Shown: positions 10,480-20,180, numbered from the stretch's first letter. The stretch: DNA of 37,096 nt from Porphyra umbilicalis (GCA_002049455.2 KV919262.1:1-37096), one strand, 5' to 3'. The notes: generated from the letters alone by a model not told the origin. Numbers and translations: made by a program.

Positions 10480-10624
10480 CGCGTCCGCCCCGCGGCCGCC
10501 GCAGGTAGACAATGTAGGCGGGGGGTTGGGTGAGGCACGGGGGCGGGGCGGGCGGCACCGCCCCGCCCCGCAGGTGCAGGACGGTGGTCAGGTTTGGGGG
10601 GAGTTTGGCCACGGGCACCGCCAT
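8837..10624 (-). CDS. unrecognised Ala/Pro-rich, probably nuclear protein; frame disturbed by homopolymers
   Basis: I do not recognise the family. The best start is the ATG at 10624 (ACCATGG context), giving MAVPVAKLPPNLTTVLHL and a YIVYLRRP strand. A run of 24 G (10410-10433 on the plus strand) then separates it from a second frame that holds the ordered core: YPDLYYIPP, LEPGDEFD, LPRPYNLVGVALRVDG, VTFHGWMRH, and later VYEVDLGDDL and VRYRERRVLVRRG. The two join only if the run differs by one base modulo three; alternatively translation starts at the ATG at 10440 within the core frame. The C-terminal half is low-complexity, with a basic NLS (TKRRRV, near 9521-9545) and two copies of an 87-bp repeat encoding poly-Pro, TVKAE and poly-Ala. 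VKAE fits the SUMO acceptor pattern. The core frame stops at 8851, but after an 18-C run the neighbouring frame ends AEVIVLD at 8837, a SUMO-interacting-motif-like tail. Confidence 0.6.
9246..9425 (-). repeat. two tandem 87-bp coding repeats (poly-Pro / TVKAE / poly-Ala)
   Basis: The block encoding TVKAE followed by an Ala run and a Pro run occurs twice, with the Lys codon regions 87 bp (29 codons) apart (plus-strand ctcggccttgacggt at 9286 and 9373). The unit keeps the frame. The Pro tract length differs between copies, as expected for triplet slippage. Confidence 0.8.
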
Positions 10625-12132
10625 GGTAGGGGGGAGAGATGGGGGGGGGGGGGGCGGAGCGCCCACGCGCGTCGGGCAACCCGACGCCAAACGGCGGCGG
10701 GCGGCGGCAGACGTCGACGCGGCGCCGGCGGGCGGGCGGCGCGCCGTCGCTGACGACACGCGCCGGGGTGACGCCGGGCGGGGGGGGGGGCGGCCGGGCG
10801 CGCGGGCGGCGGCGGGGGTCACGGGCCAGCGGCGCCCGGCCGACGGCCGCGGCTGTTGTGGCGAGGCGGCTCGGAGGTAGGCGGCGGATCGAGGCAATCG
10901 CGCGCGATGGGTCTGCTCCGGATCCCTGCAGCGCGGACCTCCTTGAAGAGGGACGGAGCACAATGCCGCTTTTTCCTAAAACTTCTGGTGACACAGCCGC
11001 GTGGGACGTGCCCACAAAGGCACACTTTTCTGATGCTGACCCACCAGATCTCCGACAATCACGCCACACAAGCGAGTTGCATCACACTCTCTGGCTCGAA
11101 CCACCACATTTCCTTTGCGCGGATCTCCTTTCCGGGAAAGTGCGCTACTATTGCAGGATGCCCAATTTTGGCCGATCCGACCGGGAACACGAACACAAGG
11201 GGTACTTTCATTTTTCGAATATCATTTGTACACTTTCACGTACGTCGTCATTTTCTCTTCAATTTTCAGGTGTCCGACCAAACGCAGGTGAGTTTTTGAC
11301 GCAGGGCGGTGCACCATCGTAACGACGCCCCACCCGCCCACTACGACCCCATCCCCCCCCACGACGTCGCCGCTCCCCCCGACGACGACCCCCCCCCCCT
11401 TGTATTCTTGCTCTGCCCGCGCCACGCCGCGGATAAAGTTGTCACTGACCGTTGATGCGGCGGAGCGGGTGTGGGCCAATGTCGACCGGTCGGCAGCGGC
11501 GCTCGCCGAAGCTCGTCCGTGCTCCATCAGCAACGTGGGCATATTTGTAGCATAGAGAACGTGTTCCCCTGCCCACAAGACGGTCTTTGAAGAAAAAAAA
11601 AAAATCCTGGACAGCCCCAATGGCGACCCAACACAGCACTCAGTGAGGGTCTGTATCTGCGCTCTTCTTCATGGTTTCATGACAATGGGGAAAGAAGCAA
11701 GGGAAGATGTTGCTGAGTGGGGCCGTGGGGGGGGTGAAGCGGGTGGCGGCAATGGGAAAGATGGGGTGGCAGAAGGTCTCTTGAGAGGGGCACCAGAGCA
11801 CAGCTGGAATCGATCGCATGAATTGAAGGCTTCCCAATTTTACCGGATCTGAACATTAACAGAAGCGATCTGAACAATTATGGCGTTGCCGAAAGCAGCC
11901 AGTATCCATGAACATTATCAATTGAGCACATTTCTGTTGTACATTTGACGTCCATCTGGCTCATTTTGCAACGTGAAGACCTCTCATTTTGACATTAAAA
12001 CGACAGCTGTCTTGCTCGGCGCTCTCATTACGCTCTCAAACTTCATATTCACGCCATTCCTGGTCGCATTTACCGCTAGAAAGCTGCCACTTGCGGTCCT
12101 TCAACGCGCTTCTGCGGACCGCCGCGGAAGTC
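10625..12132. other. promoter-side spacer and start of AT-richer island
   Basis: The first 250 bp upstream of the Ala/Pro-rich gene are GC-rich. From about 10900 the sequence becomes markedly AT-richer and stays so to about 18900. Short frames on both strands carry no motif. A run of 12 A lies at 11593-11604 and a cytosine-rich stretch at 11330-11400. I see no gene. Confidence 0.45.
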
Positions 12133-12598
12133 TCAGCGCAGCGGGCCCAGAACCGTCGTCAAAAGCACGTCTGTTTTTGCCTGTTTTGAGCCTCTTGGAG
12201 GCCCGTGTTCCTGTTTGAAGAAACAGAATTCCTGTGCAAAAAACAGATCGACCCCCCTTGACAGGCTCTCAGAGGCCATCCCATGCGAGGTCCTTGCATA
12301 TTTGTGTTTGCGAGAACAGGAATCGTTCCTCACTCCGCACATTGCACCTGCTAGCAGGGCCATAGATGCTTCTCCGTCTCTCTCTCTTTCTGGAAGGGGG
12401 AAGTGTATACGTCTTATGCTGTGTCTCTCTTTTTACGAGTGGAGATGCATCTATCCCGGCAAACAGATGATTTTGGCGCCTTTTCTGGAAAAAACCAGCA
12501 TTGACAGAGCCCCAGGGCGGTTTGCAGATAATCTGTTCGTCCGAAAACACGCCAAAGCAGACGTGCTCTTGACGACGGTTTTGGGCCTGTTGCGCAGA
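12133..12598. repeat. imperfect foldback (inverted-repeat) element
   Basis: The left arm 12133-12190 and the reverse complement of 12541-12598 match at about 48 of 58 positions, including an uninterrupted AACCGTCGTCAA. A second inner inverted pair (ATAGATGC.TCTCC at 12362-12375 and 12441-12454) makes the whole block partly palindromic. This looks like a foldback or MITE-like remnant; no coding function is apparent and target duplications were not identified. Confidence 0.55.
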
Positions 12599-12938
12599 CG
12601 TTCTGACCCAAGAACGTTGGAGTCCGGAGAAAATTGGTCGTCCGTCACAAGGAACCGTCCTCAGAAGCTGGCAAACGGCCAGAAACTGCAGATGGCAGCA
12701 GGCTGTCCCACAGATTCTCACCGACTGGGCCATCGGCGCCTCTGATGGCGCGGCCATGTCGCGCGCGCCTGACGGAGGTGGCCTGTGCATGAATCGTCTC
12801 TGGCTTGGTGAACTCGCGCCCACCTCATCGGTCGGCCCATGCGCGCATACCCCCTGTCCCACCCCACCTCCTTTCTACAAGTCTTCTGGTCTCCCCCCCC
12901 CCACCCACTGCTCCTGGTGCGCACTCACCCTGTGGATC

Positions 12939-13955
12939 ATGAAGTCGGCGGAGACCCGACAGCACCTCGTTCGCAAGGTGGTCGTGGACGGCAAGAGCGT
13001 GCCATGCGCTGCCCGCCACCTGCGCGTCTCTGAGCGGTCGGCAAGACGCTTCCTGGCCTACTTTTGGCAGACTGGGGGCGACTTCCACTACGACCCAGAG
13101 CGCTGGAACCGGCATGCTGACAATGTCGTCGACGACCCGACCCTCCGTGACGCCGTTCTGAAGGCCGTCGAGGATGAGCCAGAGCTCTTCCTCGATGAGA
13201 TGACTGATGTCGTCAACGCGCTGACGGCAGGCGTAGACGGGGCGGTAGAGGTATACCCAGCTTCGGTCAGCCGAATTTTATCCCGAAACGGCTACACGAG
13301 GAAGATTATTGAGAAGGCCTTTTTCACTCGCAACGAGGCCGAGCGGGTTGCCTGGGTTGTCGCCCAATGGCGAATCCCGCTCAGCTGCCGCGTCTACATT
13401 GATGAAGCTCATCGGGTAGGGCGGGCGGCCGAGCGTGGGTGGGCGTGGTCAGTGCGCGGTTCGCAGTCCGAGTGCTAAGTCGCGTCGTTTGCGGGGGCGA
13501 GGACGAGCTTCTTTGTCGCGATGGCCCATGACTGTGTGCTAGACTGGATGATTGCGCGGCCTCCCACGGGGCAGACGGCGGTTGACTTTCTTTCGTTTGT
13601 TACCTCGCTTGTGTAACCGCGTATGCGAGCGTGTGTGGCGGGAGAGTGGAGTGTCCAGCCCAAGCGCTGTGTACTGGTCCTTGACAATGCCCGCATTCAT
13701 GATAGTGTGGCGTTGGCGAGTCTGAGAGCCGCTGGGGTGCTCGTTTTGCTCATGCCTCCCTACTCGCCCGATTTCAACCCCATTGATAATTTCTTCTCTG
13801 TGGGCAGCAGATGGCTACGTCGCTGGTCATCGCGAGACCAGTTCAACGCGTTGCCCATGACCACCATTGACGCTATGCTTCTTCATATCACTGGCGAAAT
13901 ATTTCGCGGGTTTGTGAAGGCGGCCGTTCGGCGCTACAACCTCTACATATCCTAG
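12939..13955 (+). pseudogene. Tc1/mariner-IS630-like transposase with two in-frame stops
   Basis: DDE transposase of the IS630-Tc1-mariner superfamily, the cut-and-paste enzyme of a DNA transposon. The N-terminus holds a helix-turn-helix-like region (VPCAARHLRVSERSARRFL). Catalytic residues: first Asp in YIDEAHR (codon 13401), second in LVLDNARIH (13683), and third position in SPDFNPIDNFF (13785), where most IS630/Tc1 enzymes have Glu; 33 residues separate the last two. One frame covers the whole gene but is broken by TAA at 13476-13478 and TAA at 13614-13616. An AATAAA lies at 13959-13964, directly after the TAG stop. The element's terminal inverted repeats were not found. The stops make this copy inactive as read. 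Confidence 0.8.
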
Positions 13956-14459
13956 CACAATAAAGCCCGAGAGCAGTGCAAAAAGGAGCAACCCTCCAAC
14001 AGCTATCACGAGAAAGGAAAACACAATGACTGGCCCCACAACTCTTCCCGCCAGCCAACAAGGCCAAGACACATCTGAGAACTCCGCAGAAGTCACTAGC
14101 GACGTTGCACATATCCTGTACTGCAACAGCTCCAAGCGTCGGTCACTTTGTCGCATGTGCGTCGCGGGGCGTCGAAAGGGAAATAAGCATAGCTATGGCT
14201 GTGGGACGCTGTTAGCGGTGCTTGTGTGCTCATATTGGAGCTTTGAGGTCCCTCAAGTTAGATATGAAGACAGAATAGCTCGGCGAGCTCCCAAAGAAGA
14301 GATAGTCCAGAGGCCCGTTCGGTCCTGTTTCTGACGAAATCGGGGGTGGGGCGCGTGAAAGACGTGCTCAAAAACGCGTTTTGACAGCAGAAATGGGCTC
14401 AGCATACGTTTTATGTCCCTGCTCATATACACAGCGTTTTGTCCCCGATGCCTTAAAAC
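13956..14459. other. spacer between two DNA-transposon remnants
   Basis: Begins with AATAAA (13959-13964), a likely polyadenylation signal of the transposase. A 102-codon plus-strand frame (14026-14334) has a few spaced cysteines but no secure match. GGCCCGTTCG at 14313 repeats the terminal motif of the Harbinger-like element just downstream, possibly a fragment of a relative. Confidence 0.4.
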
Positions 14460-14462
14460 TGA

Positions 14463-15441
14463 GGCCCGTTCGCAGTTGCAGACCGTGTGAAGGTATACCG
14501 CCGTAACGTTGATTTGATTGGCCGAGCCCGTCACGCGACGGTGTACCGGTACAGACATACGCGGGATCCCCGCGTGTCTTTATACCGCGGTATACCGTCT
14601 GAGAACGGGGAATTTCACGTCTCGTGTGTTGACCATTCCTCTCTTGCAAGAACTGTCAAACGAATTGTCGACAATTCGGAAGCTCCTCGCCGGTGTGGCG
14701 ACACACGCCGCTGCGAACATGCCTGAGAAGTCGACCCCGCAGCCCACTCGAGACGCACCGCGCTGCATGGCACTGTTCGCTGCAACCCTCCCCAACCGCC
14801 GCCCTTTCAAACTGCACACCATTCCCCCCCACCCCACCTCCGTTGGGAACACTCATCGCGGCGCGCGACACGGTAGCTGACCGCAATGGCGGTAGACACT
14901 TGCCGAGTGCACGCCGAAGACGATGCACTTGTCAACGTAGCTGCCGACATCCATGTAGCACAGAGCCAAAGCTGTGCGGACCTCGGCGGAGAGACCGGGG
15001 CGAGGTAAGCGAGGACGCAAAATGCCCACGAAGTCATGAAGCGCGCCGTCAGACATGCGCACTGCGCGCTCAAAGTGGGACCGTAACGAGACCGCACATG
15101 GGAAAAAGAAACGCGAGTGGTTGTGTATTGAGTGGGTGACAAAAAGATACTCAGACTGAAGTGCACTGCCCCCGCCAGCGACGTCACGAAGGCGCCCGCG
15201 CGTAGGATGGGGAAAGGGTCAATGTCGGCGGTCGCTGTGCGTTGACACGCTGCATGGCGGTCCATTGCTGGTTCGACGGTCGGTCTTGTTCGCACCTGAT
15301 GGCGATGGAAATCCTGCGTCTCTGACGAAAACAATTGTGTACTTGATTTCATGTGCGAGGCGGTACGCCAAAGGTCTTTCGCAGATATACACCGCCGTCA
15401 CGCCGGTAGACCGTCACACGGTTTGCACCAGTGAACGGGCC
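14463..15441 (-). mobile_element. PIF/Harbinger-type DNA transposon remnant (979 bp)
   Basis: Terminal inverted repeats begin GGCCCGTTC at 14463 and, reversed, at 15441. They match at about 38 of 46 positions, including ACCGTGTGA. The trinucleotide TGA flanks both ends (14460-14462 and 15442-15444), fitting the 3-bp target duplication of PIF/Harbinger elements. Extra copies of GGTATACCGC inside the left end (near 14492 and 14583) may be subterminal transposase-binding motifs. It carries only a transposase fragment, so it is non-autonomous. Confidence 0.7.
14853..15110 (-). pseudogene. PIF/Harbinger transposase N-terminal fragment
   Basis: The minus-strand frame reads HFERAVRMSDGALHDFVGILRPRL, then LSAEVRTALALCYMDVGSYVDKCIVFGV and SASVYRH. 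This follows the helix-turn-helix region that precedes the DDE domain in Harbinger/IS5-like transposases (typically R-M-S...F..L...L.P.L, then VR.A.AL.YL..G.....FG.S..SVY). The frame stops at 14853 with no DDE domain, so it is a truncated copy. It lies within the terminal inverted repeats at 14463 and 15441, which supports the assignment. Confidence 0.6.
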
Positions 15442-16398
15442 TGAGAACTGCCAGATTCGAACTCGCCCACCGACGGTTCGTAAAACTGTTGCACATTGAT
15501 CATGCGATCAAATTATTGCTGACCTCCAACAAATGGCGGTTGCAGAGTGGTCGCAATCATTCAACAGCGTACGTGGACCAGTGGAAAGGCTACGAGTCAT
15601 GTGAGTTCCTTACACAGTCTCCTCATGCAGCTCTGCACTCTGGAAATGCACATCAGGATCTCAAGAAATCTGGAGGAACTTGTTGATCTCATGACGAATC
15701 ACAGGTCTAGCCCAGAACCCTCTCCATGCCCTCTTCAGGCCCAAGCAAGCGGCCCAAAAATCACAGGAAATCTCATTGTGGGTTGCAATGGCTCTGCGTA
15801 ACTCCTGCCAGACACGTTGATTGGTTTGCAAGATTACTGGCAGCAACTCTCAGCCAATAGTTCGATCGTGGCTTGTCGAACAGCCCATCCGACTTCATTT
15901 CTTTGCTGTGTCGTTGGCTCTGCCTCACCGTGTGTTGGTATGAAGTTTCAGATTCTTTCTCGTGAAAAATATTCCAATATAAATAAGGAAGCATCTTTTG
16001 AACTGGATGGGGGACTGTTCGCAGGAAAATCTTGGAGAAAGGTTTTGACATATGTTTGATGTTTTTCTTTCTCGCCGGAAAGAAAGTTCCGAAGACAGGA
16101 CCTGAAATTATCCTGGTCAGACTCTTAGATCATCCTTATCCTTTTTCCAGGATTATCCTGGAAACTGTCCCGGAACGGTCCCCACGATAGTCGGTGAGAT
16201 AGAGTCCTGACACATCCACCAGTTTATTTGTAGGACTGCACCTCCGAAAAGGTGCACGGACTGGCGTCAACTCGTGTACAAGACTACGGCAGCGTTGCTC
16301 CAGGAAAACTTTCAAGGGAGATTGTAGCAAAAGATACCAGCGTCCTGACTCAATCCTTCTTTGGGAGCTGCACGGGGCACGATGCCAGAAGAAGCTCG
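15442..16398. other. gene-free AT-richer spacer
   Basis: No frame on either strand is long or recognisable. A minus-strand frame at 15773-16051 continues downstream only through several stops. A short T-loop-like sequence near 15450 does not build into a tRNA. AT-rich stretch at 15960-16000. Confidence 0.4.
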
Positions 16399-16764
16399 CA
16401 TGCGCATCCGGAGGATAGTTTTCCGAAGAGGACGTCGCATTTTGTGCAGGTCAAGCCCATACACAATCTTGTGTTCTTCCGCTACAGCTGCACATGCAAG
16501 ATGCTCACGCGAGCGTTCCTCTGCCTATTGCGCAACACTGTCTCCCGGTCTTTTACGGAGATGTTCCTCGCTATTTTTCAGCATGTGCGTCCGGAGGATA
16601 GTTATGCGAAGAGCACGCCGCCTTTTGTGCAGGTCAGGCCCATACACAATCTTGTGCGCTTCCGTTACAGCTGCACATGCAAGAAGCTCATGCAATCGTT
16701 CCTCTGTCTATTGCGCGACACTATCTCCCGGTCTTTTACGGAGATGTTCCTCGCTATTTTTCAG
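16399..16764 (+). repeat. 183-bp tandem duplication
   Basis: Two head-to-tail copies, 16399-16581 and 16582-16764, about 90% identical by eye (roughly 18 differences). 183 is divisible by three, so all frames stay open through both copies. In the longest plus-strand frame (16252-16947) about 15 of the 18 changes alter the amino acid, which argues against selection on that frame. An AATAAA follows at 16930-16935. Confidence 0.85.
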
Positions 16765-17147
16765 AGCACGGTCCCAGAGAAAGACGCTCAGATTTACGAG
16801 CAGCAAACCTCCCAGAGAGTTCTTCACGCAAAGCTACAGGACCCTCCCATACAACGTATGGCACGATCACCTCCTGCCATTTTTGTCGGGATTGCCAGCA
16901 GAAACAAAAATTATATGACACAGAGAAACAATAAAGAATACTATTGATAAAAATAGAGAACAACAACAGGTGCGTGCTCAACTTGCCCACCGAGGGGCAT
17001 GTGGTACAGGGCTCTCCAGACAGTTCTCTCCGTACCCTCGTCAAAGCGGACCAGCGGGACGGTTGTATCTCCGTTCACGTGGCAAGAATACCCTCATGGA
17101 ACCTTATACCGTGAGCCCCACGCAGCGTGTGGCATCGTGACCAACCA
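16765..17147. other. spacer downstream of the 183-bp duplication
   Basis: Holds AATAAA at 16930-16935 on the plus strand and ends at the stop codon of the minus-strand 326-codon ORF. No other feature seen. Confidence 0.35.
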
Positions 17148-18128
17148 TTAGTCTGAGTCCTCATCAGATAGATTGATGTCACCGGCCTTCAGGTCTTTGA
17201 GCTCGTCGCGCATGCAGCGGACGACGCTCTTGCGTGCCTCAGCGCTCTTCGGGCGTAAGAACTTGGGATACTCCGCGTCATCCACATACTTCTTCAAGCA
17301 AGCCGCGGCGCCTTCACGAACGGAGGTCCACACCTCGCTCGGGTCCAAGAACAGGAGCTCTCCTACGATGGACGCGGCTGCTCCATTCAAGTCCAGAGGT
17401 CGCTCCATTTCCTGGTCACCGTCCTGCAGTTTCAGGCGGTACCCAATGCTGCTTGCGCTACCGAGGGCCGCCGGCACCGCTGCTTGAGCAGTGTCATTCA
17501 CACTGCCGGCCAGAACAACACGTTCCAATGTGGCCTCTTTGACATCAGCGTCCAAGTAAACCCCCAGGATACGATAGGCCAACAGTCTTGCTGAGGCGCG
17601 TCGTCGATTGCATCGAGTACGTAGGCCTTTCCTCAACGCAGCTCTCACTTCACGCCGTTTCTGGGACCATCCACTCGCACCGTAATCAATCTTTCCGACA
17701 CATTTCTCAACCGCCTTGTTCACAACAGCACGGAGGGGGCGAGTGCAGTCTCGATTGGGGCCTTCCAGCTGCCCAGTGGGCGCGAGCCATGACAGGCAGT
17801 CATGTTCAGGCGAGTCCGCTGCGCTGCCATTCGTACCAGGGTTCACGGACCCATTGCGTATCTTCTTGAGCATGGCTTGGCCATACCTGGTAAACAGGCT
17901 GCTCACTTCATCCTGCAGGAGGTGATATCCATTGGTAAAAACAAGCGTACATGGGGCGAGGCGGACATACGGAGATGCGCACAAGCGGCCATCGTCGAGC
18001 ATTGATGTTAGGTCGTGTGTGGGCGTAGATCTACAAGAGGTAGAATAAAGCGGCACCAGAGCAGAGTACACACGAGCACCACGCTCGTATTCAACACCAC
18101 GGTAGCACGTACCCCGTGAGCGTTGCAC
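17148..18128 (-). CDS. hypothetical protein with acidic C-terminus
   Basis: A 326-codon minus-strand frame that I do not recognise. Its composition is balanced, unlike the GC-driven frames elsewhere. The middle has a basic stretch (KRREVRAALRKGLRTRCNRRR, roughly residues 160-180) followed by helical, hydrophobic sequence; later GELLFLDPSEVW and a highly charged end, LKAGDINLSDEDSD. The N-terminal 40 residues are less convincing, and translation could begin at the internal Met of TSMLDDGRL. It lies alone in the AT-richer, transposon-littered island, so a transposon-derived or domesticated protein is possible but unproven. No intron or neighbour context helps. Confidence 0.45.
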   Translation of the reverse strand: MQRSRGTCYRGVEYERGARVYSALVPLYSTSCRSTPTHDLTSMLDDGRLCASPYVRLAPCTLVFTNGYHLLQDEVSSLFTRYGQAMLKKIRNGSVNPGTNGSAADSPEHDCLSWLAPTGQLEGPNRDCTRPLRAVVNKAVEKCVGKIDYGASGWSQKRREVRAALRKGLRTRCNRRRASARLLAYRILGVYLDADVKEATLERVVLAGSVNDTAQAAVPAALGSASSIGYRLKLQDGDQEMERPLDLNGAAASIVGELLFLDPSEVWTSVREGAAACLKKYVDDAEYPKFLRPKSAEARKSVVRCMRDELKDLKAGDINLSDEDSD

Positions 18129-19240
18129 ACACTCAGAAAAAGGGCGGCGTCGACGGCAGGCGAGTTCGGACCCGGTGAGCCCTGCGGGGCGCCGTTGTGG
18201 TCTTCAGCGTCACCTTCAGCCATCGCAGCGCCCGCACACAAGGGGATGACTGCAATCTGTCATCAGTCGAAAACAGGCGCAGGTGACAGACAGACCCAGG
18301 CCGATCGTTCTTCAGAGCCGCGCGTAACAGCATGTCCACGTCTCGCGCATACGTCAGTTCGTACGTCAGTCCCTACAGCATGCGCTGCGCGGTGCGCTGC
18401 GCCGACCGCCGCGCTCTATCAGCTTGTGTGCCGGGCAATCTCCGCCCGCACGCACCTCATACCTATCCGGGAGACGAAGGATCTCATGTGAGACAACCGC
18501 AAGCTCAAAAGCCCAGCCACATACTGTCGCCATGGAAAAAGTACGATCATTAGAGACAAATGGTGCATGCAGAGTGCTGCACAGTCCTGCAGATTGATGC
18601 CGCGCCTAGAGATACGGTCAGACTGCTGACGGCAGCACCAGAGGATACCAGACACTGACCTCCACTTCTCGCGCCTGGGCGGTATGTGTACTCGAAGTAC
18701 CTGAGGTAGTTCCTCACAAGAATGGCAAGTTGCTGATTAGTAATTCCATTCGGAGATATCGCGTTATCCGGTTGCTTGATGGTGGCGGACGAGTGAGCTC
18801 GGTTTGGTGGCCGCCGCCCTCCACGCCTCGGCCGAACCTCGCGGCGCCACACACTTGAGGGGTCGCCGCTGGGGAGCGTTGCAGGGAGGGGGCGCCAGTG
18901 GCACACGGGTGTGGAGGGCCGCGCCAGGTCTGTGTGCGTGCGGGCAGCAGGGGCTAAGTTTGGGCGAGGCGCTCGTCGAGCTGTGCGCGCGCGGCGCCCG
19001 ATGCATGCCCTCGTGTCGTCGACAACGCATGCCCCTCTTCGTCTTCACCACTCCTTTCTCCACCCCCCACCCTCCCACGCGCTGGTTTGTCATTCTTTTC
19101 CGTTTGACGCACCCCGATCCCCATCCGCTTGCCCCCCCACCACCACGTTCACAGAGAGAGGCTGACACTTGTGACAGCTACCCCGCTTTCCAACGCGTGA
19201 TATTCACATACCCCAAGTGCGGTACGGACCTATATCGTAA
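18129..19240. other. spacer, return from AT-richer to GC-rich DNA
   Basis: No supportable gene. GC content rises again from about 18800. Overlapping frames on both strands here are short and lack motifs. The 197-bp repeat array starts at the right end. Confidence 0.4.
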
Positions 19241-20066
19241 GTCGGCCACCTTCGGGGAGGCCGGCTGGATCGCGGCCCGCCCCTGTGCTGGGCAGGGCCG
19301 CGTATCCACGCCGTCGGCGTGGGCGCCCCTTTTGTGAGGGCGCCCGCCGGCGGTGCAAGAGGGCCGCCACTTGGGTTAGGCGGCCCCAGGACACTGTTTG
19401 GGCCGCCTCTGGACAGGCGGCCCCGGTGCAAATCTGAGTCGGCCACCTTCGGGGAGGCCGGCTGGATCGCGGCCTGCCCCTGTACTGGGCAGGGCCGCGT
19501 ATCCACGCCGTCGGCGTGGGCGCCCCTTTTGTGAGGGCGCCCGCCGGCGGTGCAAGGGGGCCGCCACTTGGGCTAGGCGGCCCCAGGACACTGTTTGGGC
19601 CGCCTCTGGACAGGCGGCCCCGGTGCAAACCCGAGTCGGCCACCTTCGGGGAGGCCGGCTGGATCGCGGCCCGCCCCTGTGCTGGGCAGGGCCGCGTAGC
19701 CACGCCGTCGGCGTGGGCGCCCCTTTTGGGAGGTCGCCCGCCGGCGGTGCAAGAGGGCCGCCACTTGGGTTAGGCGGCCCCAGGACACTGTTTGGGCCGC
19801 CTCTGGACAGGCGGCCCCGGTGCAAACCCGAGTCGGCCACCTTCGGGGAGGCCGGCTGGATCGCGGCCCGCCCCTGTGCTGGGCAGGGCCGCGTATCCAC
19901 GCCGTCGGCGTGGGCGCCCCTTTTGCGAGGGCGCCCGCCGGCTGTGCAAGAGGGCCGCCTCTTTGGTTAGGCGGCCCCAGGACACTGTTTGGGCCGCCTC
20001 TGGACAGGCGGCCCCGGTGCAAATCTGAGTCGGCCACCTTCGGGGAGGCCGGCTGTGTGGCGGCCC
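19241..20066. repeat. tandem array of a 197-bp hairpin-rich unit (4 full copies plus a partial fifth)
   Basis: Units start at 19241, 19438, 19635, 19832 and 20029, an exact 197-bp period; the fifth breaks off after about 35 bp. Each unit contains strong stem-loops in series: GCGGCCC/GGGCCGC; CCACGCC-gtc-GGCGTGG; GGGCGCCC/GGGCGCCC; GGGCCGCC/GGCGGCCC with a 10-nt loop; and GGGCCGCCT/AGGCGGCCC with a 6-nt loop. Most differences between copies fall in loops or linkers. Because 197 is not a multiple of three, the open frames that cross it are not evidence of coding. Confidence 0.9.
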
Positions 20067-20180
20067 ACCCCTTCGAACTGTCTGCTCGATCGACGTTGAA
20101 ACATTACGGCCACAGCCCTGTAAGAAAAGGTCCCGCCGCGTGATAAAACCGCTTGCGGAGACGGTGAGGCCGCTCCCGGT

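Noticed and set aside
14026..14334. Possible piggyBac-type cysteine-rich transposase tail (RRSLCRMC...)
   Set aside because: Cysteine spacing does not fit well and no catalytic domain lies upstream in frame.
15440..15510. tRNA on the minus strand (GAGTTCGAATCT resembles a T-loop)
   Set aside because: The T-stem has a mismatch and no matching 5' acceptor strand, D-arm or anticodon arm is found at the right distance.
16252..16947. 231-codon plus-strand gene spanning the 183-bp duplication
   Set aside because: Differences between the copies are almost all amino-acid changing in this frame, a second frame is equally open, and the AATAAA lies inside the frame.
19230..20037. Several long overlapping ORFs on both strands across the 197-bp array
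   Set aside because: The period is not a multiple of three and all six frames are similarly open because of GC content; the hairpins explain the sequence better.
19241..20066. CRISPR-like array or self-cleaving ribozyme
   Set aside because: Units are contiguous with no unique spacers, so not CRISPR. I could not fold the unit into a nested double-pseudoknot or hammerhead core by eye.
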